From Mycolicibacterium peregrinum (GTDB taxonomy: Bacteria; Actinomycetota; Actinomycetes; Mycobacteriales; Mycobacteriaceae): a DNA stretch of 64,000 nt. The stretch lies in NCBI RefSeq assembly GCF_001665785.1, contig NZ_LZSO01000008.1, forward strand, positions 124,001 to 188,000. Direction: 5' to 3'. This document shows positions 29,071-36,681 of this stretch, one piece after another. A model generated the notes under the pieces. The model was not told the DNA's origin. It did not search any database and saw nothing but the letters and a program-made list of their open reading frames with translations. The number at the start of each line of letters is the position of its first letter. Position 1 is the first letter of the stretch. Made by a program: the position numbers and the translations under genes.

Positions 29071-30189
29071 TCAGGCGCCTTTCGACGAGAGGTAGCGCTC
29101 GCGGTGCAGCCCCGAGCCGCCGAGCAGATGCAGGCCGGTACGGGCCCGGCGCAGGAACAGGTGGGCCGGGTGCTCCCAGGTGAAGGCGATGCCGCCGTGC
29201 ATCTGGATCGCGGACAGGGCGGTCGCATGGTAGGCCTCGGCGCAGGCAAATCCGGCCAGACCGATTGCACCACTGGCCGTTTCGCTACCGGCGGCAAGTT
29301 CGGCCGCGGCATGCTGGGCGGCCGAGGTGGCTGATTCCACCTGAACCAGCAAGTCGGCTGCCATGTGTTTGAGGGCCTGGAAGCTGCCGATGGGGCGGCC
29401 GAACTGGATCCGGGTCTTGAGATAGTCCACTGTGATGTCGAAGATTCGCCTGGCCCCGCCCACCTGTTCACCGGCCAGCGCGACCAACCCGAGGTCGAGG
29501 GCGTGCTGCACTGCATCCCACTCGGCGGTGCCGACGCGACGGGCCCGGGCGGCGTCGAAGGTGTAAGTCGACAACGGGACGGTCGCGTCGAAAACCGTTG
29601 CGGCCGTGCGCTCGAAACCGTCCGCGTCGGGTGCGATCTGGAAGACGCCGAAGTCTCCGTTGACGCGGGCCACCACCAGGATCACGTCGGCAACCTGACC
29701 GTGCATGACGTAGTGGGCGTTGCCGGTCAGCGTGTGGTCGGTGCCTTGCGGGCCGGCGGTGGCCGAGGCGGCGCGAACCGCGACGCCCTCCGGCGCCCAG
29801 GTTCCCCGGGAGCCGGTCACCGCGACGGTGCCCACCGACGTGCCCTCGACCAGGCCCGGCAGCAGCCGCTGCTTGTCGGCGTCGGAACCTGTCGCGCCGA
29901 TCAGAGCCGATGCCAGCACCGCGCTGGACAGGAACGGTGCCGGCAGCAGTGCGGCACCGGTCGCCTCCGCGACGGCCTCGAGTTCGAGGGCGCCCAGGCC
30001 GACGCCGCCGTACTCGGTGTCGACCAGCAGACCGGTCACGCCCTGGGCGGCGAGCTTGCGCCACAACTCGCGGTCGAACCCGTCGTCGCTGTCCATCACC
30101 CGGCGTACGTCCTGCTCGGTGCATTCGTCGTGCAACAACGCGGAGACCGCGGCGGCCAGTTCTGCTCGCTCGGCCACACTGATGGTCAT
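29071..30189 (-). CDS. acyl-CoA dehydrogenase, subunit 2 of a pair
   Basis: A 372-aa ACAD homologue, first gene of the operon. It opens with a helical N-domain (TISVAERAELAAAVSALLHDE), includes YGGVGLGALELEAVAEATG, and has the C-terminal ACAD helix QFGRPIGSFQALKHMAADL and QMHGGIAFTWEHPAHLFLRRA. The middle FAD loop is degenerate compared with its neighbour (TVAVTGSRGTWAPEG), the usual sign of the non-FAD-binding partner in alpha2-beta2 FadE complexes. ATG 30189 is supported by GGAAGGCGGG upstream. The open frame extends far upstream across ybaK but that part is not coding. A CRP-type site lies 44 bases upstream of the start. Confidence 0.87.
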   Translation of the reverse strand: MTISVAERAELAAAVSALLHDECTEQDVRRVMDSDDGFDRELWRKLAAQGVTGLLVDTEYGGVGLGALELEAVAEATGAALLPAPFLSSAVLASALIGATGSDADKQRLLPGLVEGTSVGTVAVTGSRGTWAPEGVAVRAASATAGPQGTDHTLTGNAHYVMHGQVADVILVVARVNGDFGVFQIAPDADGFERTAATVFDATVPLSTYTFDAARARRVGTAEWDAVQHALDLGLVALAGEQVGGARRIFDITVDYLKTRIQFGRPIGSFQALKHMAADLLVQVESATSAAQHAAAELAAGSETASGAIGLAGFACAEAYHATALSAIQMHGGIAFTWEHPAHLFLRRARTGLHLLGGSGLHRERYLSSKGA

Positions 30190-30233
30190 GGGTACCCGCC
30201 TTCCTTGTCGGCTCCATGCAATCCGTCGGGAGC

Positions 30234-30249
30234 CGTGATGTAAATCACG
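30234..30249. promoter_or_regulatory. CRP-type binding site before the FadE operon
   Basis: CGTGATGTAAATCACG fits the mycobacterial CRP consensus GTGA-N6-TCAC exactly and is part of the 18-base palindrome at 30233-30250. It lies 44-60 bases upstream of the first FadE start codon, a position compatible with activation or repression. Confidence 0.75.
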
Positions 30250-30311
30250 GATTCGGACACCGGTACGTTTCCGATTGCGACATGCCGAAGGCCAGGGCCG
30301 GGCCGGATGGT

Positions 30312-30800
30312 TCAGGTGACGGCGATATCGGCTGTCACTGCCGATGTCGCGCGGATCAGGTCCTCGGGGGACAGCGCGACGTCCAGGCCCCGCTTGCCCG
30401 CGCTGCAGAGCACCTTGTCGAAGGCCAGCGCCGAGGTGTCGACGACGGTGGGCAGGGGCTTGCGCTGGCCTAGGGGGGAGATCCCGCCCACGACGTACCC
30501 CGTGGACCGCTGAGCGGCCGTGGGGTCCGCCATTTCCACCTTCGGAACCCCCAGTGCGGCCGCGGCGGCTTTCAGCGACAGCTTGTGCGGTACGGGCACG
30601 ACCGCTACCGCCAACCCTTTGGGTAGCGCGATCACGAGCGTCTTGAACACCTGTTCTGCGACGATGCCGTCGGCCGCCAACTGGGCCACGGCCTCGTCGC
30701 CGAACGATTCGTTGCGAGGGTCGTGCTGGTAGGCCACTACTTCGTGCTTGATGCCTGCCGCCACCAGAGCTGCGATCGCGGGTGTCGCTGCACGTGCCAC
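30312..30800 (-). CDS. ybaK: YbaK/EbsC-type Cys-tRNA(Pro) deacylase
   Basis: Trans-editing hydrolase that clears Cys mischarged on tRNA-Pro. The 162-aa protein is of single-domain YbaK length, with VFKTLVIALPKGLAVAVVPVPHKLSLKAAAAAL (the conserved Lys region) and the GGISPLGQRKPLPTVVD motif. GTG 30800 begins ARAATPAIAALVAAGI, a normal family start; a -10-like TACGCT lies seven bases upstream. In M. tuberculosis the equivalent is split into Rv3224A and Rv3224B, whereas here the gene is intact. Divergent from sigH. Confidence 0.92.
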   Translation of the reverse strand: MARAATPAIAALVAAGIKHEVVAYQHDPRNESFGDEAVAQLAADGIVAEQVFKTLVIALPKGLAVAVVPVPHKLSLKAAAAALGVPKVEMADPTAAQRSTGYVVGGISPLGQRKPLPTVVDTSALAFDKVLCSAGKRGLDVALSPEDLIRATSAVTADIAVT

Positions 30801-30909
30801 GGCGCTCAGCGTAGCCGGGCAACGCGGGACCACAGTGCGGGGAACGCAGCCCGGGGAACACAGTGGCCCCTGCATGCTGTTATTGCTCTCGACACCTGCT
30901 CAGCGCTAC

Positions 30910-30932
30910 TTGTCGGTAGCACGCTCTAGGAT
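30910..30932 (+). promoter_or_regulatory. DNA-damage (RecA-independent, PafBC-type) promoter before sigH
   Basis: TTGTCGGTA (30910-30918), eight bases, then TAGGAT (30927-30932). This matches the consensus TTGTCRGTG-N8-TANNNT of mycobacterial damage-inducible promoters at all but the last base of the first box. Predicted transcription start is about 30938-30939, just inside the AAGGAGG that precedes the GTG at 30948. Confidence 0.75.
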
Positions 30933-30947
30933 CTAAGGAGGATTCTG

Positions 30948-31040
30948 GTGCCAACCGTATGCCTGGAACGGCCGGCGGATACCCAGTGGTATTCCGCGCC
31001 TGATGGTGGCGCCGCGACAGAAGGGAAGGTGTTTCCCACG
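30948..31040 (+). other. possible N-terminal extension of SigH
   Basis: An in-frame GTG at 30948 with a perfect AAGGAGG (30935-30941) six bases upstream would add 31 residues (beginning [13 protein letters not shown]) to SigH without any stop codon. It contains one Cys. Extended, unstable isoforms of the SigH/SigR sigma factor made from an inducible upstream promoter are known in actinomycetes, which this layout resembles. Within it, GGGAA (31023-31027) and TTCCC (31033-31037) form a small hairpin over the ribosome binding site of the short form. Confidence 0.6.
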
Positions 31041-31685
31041 ATGACTGACGTCGAGCAGGCCGAGCCTGACACGCCGCAGCCGACTGAGACCGATGCCGAG
31101 CTGACCGCCCGGTTCGAACGCGATGCCATTCCGCTGCTGGACCAGCTCTACGGCGGTGCTCTGCGGATGACCCGCAACCCCGCCGACGCCGAGGACCTGC
31201 TGCAGGAAACCATGGTCAAGGCATACGCCGGCTTCCGGTCGTTCCGTGAGGGCACCAACCTCAAGGCGTGGCTCTACCGCATCCTGACCAACACCTACAT
31301 CAACAGCTACCGCAAGAAGCAGCGCCAACCTGCCGAGTACCCGACCGACGAGATCACCGACTGGCAGCTGGCTGCCAACGCCGAGCACTCGTCGACCGGT
31401 CTGCGATCGGCGGAGGTCGAAGCACTGGAATCGCTGCCTGATACCGAGATCAAGGCAGCGCTGCAGGCGCTGCCCGAGGAATTCCGGATGGCGGTGTACT
31501 ACGCCGACGTCGAGGGCTTCCCCTACAAGGAGATCGCCGAGATCATGGATACTCCCATCGGGACCGTGATGTCCCGCCTGCACCGCGGCCGCAAGCAGCT
31601 ACGTGACCTGCTGGCCGATGTGGCCAGGGATCGCGGCTTCATCCGAGGTCAGCAGCTTGGCGAGCCGGAGGAGGTGTCCTCATGA
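31041..31685 (+). CDS. sigH: ECF sigma factor SigH (thiol/heat stress)
   Basis: Group 4 sigma factor directing the response to disulfide stress and heat, held inactive by RshA until oxidation. Region 2 includes [29 protein letters not shown] and [23 protein letters not shown]; region 4 includes [41 protein letters not shown]. The sequence is nearly the same as M. tuberculosis SigH. ATG 31041 gives 214 aa, close to the usual size, with AAGGGAAGG about eleven bases upstream; an earlier start may give a 245-aa form. It overlaps rshA by four bases (ATGA). A damage-type promoter precedes it. Confidence 0.97.
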   Translation: MTDVEQAEPDTPQPTETDAELTARFERDAIPLLDQLYGGALRMTRNPADAEDLLQETMVKAYAGFRSFREGTNLKAWLYRILTNTYINSYRKKQRQPAEYPTDEITDWQLAANAEHSSTGLRSAEVEALESLPDTEIKAALQALPEEFRMAVYYADVEGFPYKEIAEIMDTPIGTVMSRLHRGRKQLRDLLADVARDRGFIRGQQLGEPEEVSS

Positions 31686-31996
31686 GCGGGGACCGTGAGT
31701 CGAATCGCGAGGATGAGCGCTGGAGCCCGCCGGTGGGACCCGTCGACCCCGAACATCCGGAGTGCGCCGCGGTGATCGCCGAGGTATGGACGTTGCTGGA
31801 TGGCGAGTGCACGGCCGAAAGCCGGGACAAGCTCAAGCACCACCTCGAAGAATGCCCGGCGTGCCTGCGTCACTACGGGGTCGAGGAGCGCGTCAAGAAG
31901 CTCATCGCGGCCAAGTGCAGCGGTGAGAAGGCCCCTGAGGGGCTGCGGGAACGGCTGCGGATCCAGATCAGCCAGACCACCATCATCCGGGGCTGA
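31682..31996 (+). CDS. rshA: zinc anti-sigma factor RshA
   Basis: Redox-sensitive anti-sigma factor for SigH, 104 aa, cytosolic. The zinc-associated anti-sigma motif is [13 protein letters not shown] (H-x3-C-x2-C, residues about 57-64), which releases SigH when the cysteines oxidise. An additional Cys lies at [12 protein letters not shown] and another in AKCSGEK. The start ATG 31682 overlaps the sigH stop codon, ensuring 1:1 translation. GGAGGAGG lies upstream. Confidence 0.96.
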   Translation: MSGDRESNREDERWSPPVGPVDPEHPECAAVIAEVWTLLDGECTAESRDKLKHHLEECPACLRHYGVEERVKKLIAAKCSGEKAPEGLRERLRIQISQTTIIRG

Positions 31997-32029
31997 CCAG
32001 GCGCTCGGCCCTGCGTGGACCGACGACAA

Positions 32030-32060
32030 ACCGCCCGATCTCCGAAGGGAGTCGGGCGGT
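32030..32060. terminator. bidirectional terminator between rshA and bL37
   Basis: ACCGCCCGA-T-CTCC, loop GAAG, GGAG-TCGGGCGGT forms a 13-base-pair stem with one bulged base. It lies between the convergent rshA and rpmX-like bL37 genes and could end transcripts from both sides. Confidence 0.7.
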
Positions 32061-32078
32061 CACAGTCTGCCGAAGCGG

Positions 32079-32171
32079 CTAGCGCACTGACTTCGAACCG
32101 GCGTTGGGGCGCTTGCCGTGGTTCGCCTTCGAGTGCTTGCGGTCCCGCTTCTTGCGGCCACGCTTGGCCAT
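32079..32171 (-). CDS. small ribosomal protein bL37
   Basis: A 30-aa, extremely basic protein (begins AKRGRKKRDRKHSKANHGKR) matching the tiny mycobacterial large-subunit protein bL37 found in ribosome structures. Ribosome binding site GGAGG is placed seven bases before the ATG (minus strand, 32178-32182). It is too short for ordinary gene finding. The C-terminal SKSVR extension may be species-specific. Assigned from remembered family sequence, so the name should be checked. Confidence 0.85.
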   Translation of the reverse strand: MAKRGRKKRDRKHSKANHGKRPNAGSKSVR

Positions 32172-32306
32172 GATGATCCTCCAGATGGTGTAAGAACTTG
32201 CTCCCTAGTGTCTCATGCCCCGGGGGCGGCGCTGTCCACCCGGGGTTGTGGTTCGATATAGGCCGCAGAAGTAGTCGGGTTAGCGCCGGAGTGAAGTGGG
32301 GTGAAG

Positions 32307-32522
32307 ATGGCCGAGGACGTTCGCGCCGAAATCGTGGCCAGTGTGCTGGAGGTCGTGGTTCACGAGGGCGATCAGATCGGTGCGGGGGACACCCTGGTGC
32401 TGCTCGAGTCGATGAAGATGGAGATCCCGGTCCTCGCTGAGGTCGCGGGCACCGTCACCAAGGTCAACGTCGCCGAGGGCGACGTGATCCAGGCCGGCGA
32501 TCTCATCGCGGTGATCGACTGA
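32307..32522 (+). CDS. biotinylated single-domain protein TB7.3
   Basis: A 71-aa free-standing biotinyl/lipoyl domain, the same length as M. tuberculosis Rv3221c (TB7.3). The biotin acceptor Lys is in the ESMKMEIPV motif (about residue 37), and the fold is completed by VNVAEGDVIQAGDLIAVID. Serves as a biotin carrier, partner carboxylase unknown. ATG 32307 is preferred to GTG 32301, with GGGGTGAAG upstream. Confidence 0.93.
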   Translation: MAEDVRAEIVASVLEVVVHEGDQIGAGDTLVLLESMKMEIPVLAEVAGTVTKVNVAEGDVIQAGDLIAVID

Positions 32523-32586
32523 TTCGGTTCGTTTCCCTGCTCCCGGTGGACGGTGTTTTCTCTGCTCCTCGCGTGCGCGGTGCCTG

Positions 32587-34086
32587 ATGTCCACTCTCGG
32601 TGACCTGCTCGCCGAGCACACGATGCTGCCCGGCAGCGCCGTGGACCACCTGCATGCCGTGGTCGGGGAGTGGCAGCTGTTGGCCGACCTGTCGTTCGCC
32701 GACTATCTGATGTGGGTGCGCCGCGACGACGGCGTGCTGGTGTGCGTCGCGCAGGTGCGTCCCAATACCGCCCCCACCGTCTTGTTGGCCGACTCGGTCG
32801 GCACGCTGGCCGCGGCCGCAGATCTCCCCGTCGTCACCACGGCCTTCGAGTCGGGTGCGATCGGCCGGGGAAACGGTGGCACACAACGACATTCGCCGGA
32901 CCTTCCCGGTCTGAACGTGGAAGCGGTGCCGGTGCGGCACCGTGATCACGTGGTCGCGGTGTTGACCCACCAGACCGCGCTGGCCACCCGTCGGATGGCC
33001 AGCCCGCTGGAGGGCGCCTACCTGGACTGCGCGAGCGATCTGCTGCACATGCTGTCCGAGGGCACCTTCCCGAACGTCGGCGATCTGGCCATGTCGCGTT
33101 CCAGCCCGCGGGTGGGCGACGGTTTCATCCGCCTCGACAAGGTCGGCGACGTGGTGTTCGCCAGTCCCAACGCCATCTCGGCCTATCACCGCATGGGCCT
33201 GGCGTCCGAGCTGGACGGGCACAATCTGGTCACCGTCACCCGGCCGTTGATCTCCGACCCGTTCGAGGCCCAGGAACTGGCCAACCACGTCCGTGACTCG
33301 CTGGCCGGAGGCTCCAGCATGCGCATGGAGGTCGACGCCGGCGGTGCGGCAGTACTGTTGCGGACCCTGCCGTTGGTCGTGCATGGCGCCGCGGTCGGAG
33401 CCGCCGTCCTGATCCGCGACGTCACCGAGGTCAAACGGCGTGACCGCGCGCTGCTGAGCAAGGACGCCACCATCCGGGAGATCCATCACCGGGTGAAGAA
33501 CAATCTGCAGACCGTGGCGGCCCTGTTGCGACTGCAGGCGCGCCGGACCAACAACCTGGAGGCCCGAGAGGCGCTGATCGAATCGGTGCGTCGGGTGTCG
33601 TCGATCGCACTGGTGCACGACGCGTTGTCGATGTCGGTCGACGAGGAGGTCAACCTCGACGAGGTGATCGACCGGATCCTGCCGATCATGAACGATGTCG
33701 CGTCAGTGGACACCCCGATCCGGATCAACCGCGACGGCGCCCTCGGTGTGCTCGACGCCGACCGTGCGACGGCGTTGATCATGGTGATCACCGAACTGGT
33801 GCAGAACGCCATCGAGCATGCCTTCGACACCAATACATCCCAGGGTTGCGTGACCATCAGGTCCGAGCGTTCGGCCCGCTGGCTCGACGTCGTGGTGCAC
33901 GACGATGGACGCGGGCTGCCCGACGGGTTCAGCCTGGAGAAGTCCGACCGGCTGGGTCTGCAGATCGTGCGAACGCTGGTCACCGCGGAATTGGACGGCT
34001 CGCTCGGTATGCACGATCTCCCGTCCGGGGGGACCGACGTGGTGCTGCGGGTGCCGATCGGCAGGCGCAGTCGCGGCATCCAGTGA
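32587..34086 (+). CDS. pdtaS: sensor histidine kinase PdtaS
   Basis: Cytosolic two-component sensor kinase of 499 aa that phosphorylates the RNA-binding antiterminator response regulator PdtaR, which is encoded elsewhere. N-terminal GAF-like domain (about 1-145), a PAS domain (about 150-285), then the HWE/HisKA_2 dimerisation helix with the phospho-acceptor His in REIHHRVKNNLQTVAALLRLQARR (about 305) and an ATPase domain with N-box ELVQNAIEHAF and G-box DDGRGLPDG. Same place as Rv3220c, between TB7.3 and whiB1. Convergent with whiB1 across a terminator. Confidence 0.95.
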   Translation: MSTLGDLLAEHTMLPGSAVDHLHAVVGEWQLLADLSFADYLMWVRRDDGVLVCVAQVRPNTAPTVLLADSVGTLAAAADLPVVTTAFESGAIGRGNGGTQRHSPDLPGLNVEAVPVRHRDHVVAVLTHQTALATRRMASPLEGAYLDCASDLLHMLSEGTFPNVGDLAMSRSSPRVGDGFIRLDKVGDVVFASPNAISAYHRMGLASELDGHNLVTVTRPLISDPFEAQELANHVRDSLAGGSSMRMEVDAGGAAVLLRTLPLVVHGAAVGAAVLIRDVTEVKRRDRALLSKDATIREIHHRVKNNLQTVAALLRLQARRTNNLEAREALIESVRRVSSIALVHDALSMSVDEEVNLDEVIDRILPIMNDVASVDTPIRINRDGALGVLDADRATALIMVITELVQNAIEHAFDTNTSQGCVTIRSERSARWLDVVVHDDGRGLPDGFSLEKSDRLGLQIVRTLVTAELDGSLGMHDLPSGGTDVVLRVPIGRRSRGIQ

Positions 34087-34211
34087 GCCCGGCGGTGGCC
34101 CACAGGGCGTCCACAGTGGGACGCCAGTACCACCGAAGCAATTAATCAGTTGCGTCAATAGAAGATGTGATGACAATTACGCAATTTGCTGTAGCGAATT
34201 GTCCAAAAAAT

Positions 34212-34246
34212 AAGCTATGGCCCCGACATTGTCGGGGCCATAGCTT
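34212..34246 (-). terminator. intrinsic terminator of whiB1
   Basis: AAGCTATGGCCCCGACA and TGTCGGGGCCATAGCTT pair perfectly over 17 bases with a one-base loop. Read on the minus strand it is followed by ATTTTTTGG, a U-tract, as expected of a Rho-independent terminator for whiB1. Confidence 0.9.
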
Positions 34247-34269
34247 GCGTCGGGATCTGAACCGAAAGG

Positions 34270-34524
34270 TCAGACTCCGGTGCGGGCCTTGGTGCGGGCG
34301 TTGCGACGCTTGAGCGCACGACGCTCGTCCTCGCTCATCCCGCCCCACACGCCGGCGTCCTGGCCGGAGTCCAAGGCCCAGGTGAGGCACTCAGTGGTTA
34401 CGGGGCAACGGTTGCACACCAGCTTCGCGTCGGCGATCTGAGCAAGCGCCGGGCCACTGTTTCCCACGGGGAAGAACAGCTCCGGATCTTCGTCGCGACA
34501 GACGGCCTTGTGGCGCCAATCCAT
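34270..34524 (-). CDS. whiB1: iron-sulfur transcription factor WhiB1
   Basis: Essential 84-aa NO-sensitive 4Fe-4S regulator, almost identical to M. tuberculosis WhiB1. Cluster ligands are Cys9, Cys37, Cys40 and Cys46 (in VCNRCPVTTEC). The WhiB turn GVWGGMSEDERR and basic tail KRRNARTKARTGV bind the sigma factor and DNA. Start ATG 34524 has GAGGAG eight bases upstream and gives the known length; longer frames upstream are not used. A CRP site lies about 150 bases upstream. Confidence 0.97.
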   Translation of the reverse strand: MDWRHKAVCRDEDPELFFPVGNSGPALAQIADAKLVCNRCPVTTECLTWALDSGQDAGVWGGMSEDERRALKRRNARTKARTGV

Positions 34525-34782
34525 AAGATCAAACTCCTCGTTAGACATGTCATGTGTGCGCGGCAAAGCGCACCAGATTTTCTTCGGCTGTTAACGCGTG
34601 CACACGAATGTTTCTGCACTGTTGCATTGATGCTTTCACAGGCTGAACAGATGTCAATAGCATTGAGTTAACACGTGGGCAATGTCACTGGGTGGGGCGG
34701 TGACCAGAACCCTCACTCCTGTGTACTACACTTTGAATCTAGCTGCGCCCTAATTCCACCCTAAGTGGTGTGTTTGCGCAGG
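34525..34782 (-). promoter_or_regulatory. whiB1 upstream region with CRP site
   Basis: 258 bases without a gene between the whiB1 start and the lipid-kinase stop. On the minus strand AGTGACATTGCCCACG (plus coordinates 34674-34689) closely resembles the CRP site known in front of M. tuberculosis whiB1. The distance from the ATG leaves space for a long whiB1 5' leader. Nothing else is clear. Confidence 0.7.
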
Positions 34783-35745
34783 TCAATCACTTTTATTCAT
34801 CGGCGCGACAACGCTGAGCGCCTCGGGAACCGACGTGAACGTCATGGTTTCGCGCGTGCCGATGTAATCTCCGTCAATCTGGCAGGCAGCAGGCGTGTTG
34901 CTCGTCACGGTGACCGATGAGACGTTGTCGTCGCGGATCAGGTGCTTGGCCTCGAGGCGGGGCTTGCGGGACACCATCTGACGGACCAGTCGCAGATTCG
35001 ACAAGATGTTCATGCTCGTGGTGGCGAACACTCCCAAGCCGGTGTCGAACGTGGTTTCGGGGTTCGTCCACACCGGGCGGCTGTTCGCATACGTCCAGGG
35101 GCTGGAGTTCGACACGAACGCGAAGTGCACCCCGGCAACCGGGTCGGCGCCCGGCAGATGCAGCGTCAACGTCGGTTCCCGGCGTGCGGTCGTGAGGAAC
35201 TCCCGCACAGCCACCCGGATGTACCGCGATGCCGTGACCTTGCGTCCCTTTGCGCGCTGGGCCTCCACGGCCGCCACCACGTCACCGTCCACGCCCATCC
35301 CGGCGGTGAACACGCCCCAGCGCTCACCGCAGTCCATCAGGCCGATGCGGCGCCACGGGCGTCCCATCCGGTAACCGCCGAGCAGGTCGACGAGTTGGTT
35401 GGTGGCCTCGATCGGATCGGGGCTGATGCCCAGCGCCCGGGCGAAGACGTTGGCCGACCCTCCCGGGACGACGGCCACCGCGGGGGCCAGGCCGGCATCG
35501 GGGCGGGTGCCACAGTCGCCGAGCACGCCGTTGACTACCTCGTTGACGGTGCCATCGCCGCCGTGCACGATCAGCACGTCCACCCCGTCGCGGGCCGCAT
35601 CGCTGGCGATCTCGATCGCGTGACCCCGGTGGTTGGTGTGTTCCACGGTCAGCGTCACCCGGCTTTCCAGCGCATGGGCGAGCAGGTCACGACCCGCAGG
35701 GGTGGTCGAGGTGGCGTTCGGGTTGACGATCAGCACGGCACGCAC
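34783..35745 (-). CDS. diacylglycerol kinase-family lipid kinase
   Basis: DAGK/sphingosine-kinase-fold enzyme of 320 aa, likely phosphorylating a membrane lipid. It opens with RAVLIVNPNATS, has the ATP loop HGGDGTVNEVVNGVL (about residue 70) and VVPGGSANVFARALG, and a C-terminal beta-sandwich with FTAGMGVDGDVVA and CQIDGDYIG. GTG 35745 is chosen because it begins at the family start; it corresponds to M. tuberculosis Rv3218. A -10-like TAGGCT lies eight bases upstream. Confidence 0.88.
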   Translation of the reverse strand: MRAVLIVNPNATSTTPAGRDLLAHALESRVTLTVEHTNHRGHAIEIASDAARDGVDVLIVHGGDGTVNEVVNGVLGDCGTRPDAGLAPAVAVVPGGSANVFARALGISPDPIEATNQLVDLLGGYRMGRPWRRIGLMDCGERWGVFTAGMGVDGDVVAAVEAQRAKGRKVTASRYIRVAVREFLTTARREPTLTLHLPGADPVAGVHFAFVSNSSPWTYANSRPVWTNPETTFDTGLGVFATTSMNILSNLRLVRQMVSRKPRLEAKHLIRDDNVSSVTVTSNTPAACQIDGDYIGTRETMTFTSVPEALSVVAPMNKSD

Positions 35746-35780
35746 GGGGCATGAGCCTAACGGGGCAACGTGTCCCGCCG

Positions 35781-36170
35781 TTATTCGTAGAGTTCCCCGT
35801 CGAGGTAGCGCCACTGGCCATTCACCCGCTCGAAACGGCTTCGTTCATGAAGGATGTGCCTGCTGCCGTCGTGGACGTACTGGGCACGGAACTCCACCAC
35901 GCCGGTGGCGTCGTCCTCGTTGCCCGCGTCGGTGTCGACGATCTGCAACCGCCGCCAGGTGATCGTCTCGTCGAGGGTCAGGTCGGCGGGTCGAGTGTCG
36001 GGATGCCACGAGGTCAGCAGATACGTGACATCACCCACGGCGAAGGCGCTGAACCGCGATCGCATCAGTGTGACGGCGGTGGGCGCTCGGCGGACGCCCG
36101 TGTGCAGCGGCTCGCAGCATTCGGCGTAGGTGCGGCCGGTGCCGCACGGGCAGAGGTGGACGCTCGACAC
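35781..36170 (-). CDS. YchJ-family SEC-C zinc-motif protein
   Basis: A 129-aa protein of the UPF0225/YchJ family, function unknown. The N-terminal SEC-C metal motif is [13 protein letters not shown] (residues about 7-19), like the tail of other SecA proteins. The rest is an NTF2-like fold with [21 protein letters not shown] and [15 protein letters not shown] 36170 begins SSVHLCPCG; the longer frame overlaps aroQ on the other strand. Only 35 bases upstream of the lipid kinase, so co-transcribed. Confidence 0.85.
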   Translation of the reverse strand: MSSVHLCPCGTGRTYAECCEPLHTGVRRAPTAVTLMRSRFSAFAVGDVTYLLTSWHPDTRPADLTLDETITWRRLQIVDTDAGNEDDATGVVEFRAQYVHDGSRHILHERSRFERVNGQWRYLDGELYE

Positions 36171-36216
36171 GCGCTCAAGTATCCCTACGCGTTGCCGTCG
36201 GCGGCGTGTGCGTCGG

Positions 36217-36228
36217 TACCGTACTAGG
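36217..36228 (+). promoter_or_regulatory. -10 element for leaderless aroQ transcript
   Basis: TACCGT at 36217-36222 is placed six bases before the GTG at 36229, the leaderless spacing seen at several other genes here. Confidence 0.55.
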
Positions 36229-36681
36229 GTGACCGCACGCCCGGACAAGCCCTGTTTGCTGCTCGTCAACGGACCGAATCTCAACATGCTGGGCACCCGC
36301 CAGCCCGAGATCTACGGCTCCACCACGCTGGCTCAGATCGAGCAGCGGGTGGCCGAGCTGGCTGCGGAGTTCGGCTTCGAGGTCCGCGCGGTGCAGAGCA
36401 ATCACGAGGGAGTGCTCGTCGACGCCATCCAGGCGGCCCGGCAGGACTGCGTCGGCATCATCATCAATCCCGCGGCCTACAGCCACACCTCGGTGGCGAT
36501 TCGCGACGCGCTGAGCGCCGCCGAACTGCCTGTGGTTGAAGTGCATCTGAGCAACATCCACACCCGGGAACCGTTCCGGCACCACTCGTATGTGTCGGCC
36601 GTCGCGGAGGTGGTGATCGCCGGAGCGGGTCCGGCCGGATACGAGTACGCGGTGCGCCATTTCGCGGAGCGGCAGTCGTGA
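36229..36681 (+). CDS. aroQ: type II 3-dehydroquinate dehydratase
   Basis: Dodecameric shikimate-pathway enzyme converting 3-dehydroquinate to 3-dehydroshikimate. The active-site loop is [17 protein letters not shown] with catalytic Tyr in EIYG, followed by [15 protein letters not shown] and [15 protein letters not shown] with the catalytic His. Length 150 aa is normal. In mycobacteria the main dehydroquinase is in the aro operon with aroB and aroK, so this copy, isolated from them, may be a second one (quinate catabolism or duplicate). It overlaps the next gene by four bases. Confidence 0.93.
   Translation: MTARPDKPCLLLVNGPNLNMLGTRQPEIYGSTTLAQIEQRVAELAAEFGFEVRAVQSNHEGVLVDAIQAARQDCVGIIINPAAYSHTSVAIRDALSAAELPVVEVHLSNIHTREPFRHHSYVSAVAEVVIAGAGPAGYEYAVRHFAERQS

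Noticed and set aside
30190..30861. N-terminal extension of the FadE subunit 2 frame to 596 residues
   Set aside because: It overlaps ybaK on the same strand, includes the CRP-type palindrome, and the extra part is Arg/Gly-rich without acyl-CoA dehydrogenase features; ATG 30189 with a ribosome binding site is better.
30966..30996. SigH-type autoregulatory promoter (GGAAC ... GGTAT)
   Set aside because: GGAAC is present after the upstream GTG, but the downstream element and spacing do not fit the GGAAC-N16-18-GTT pattern well enough.
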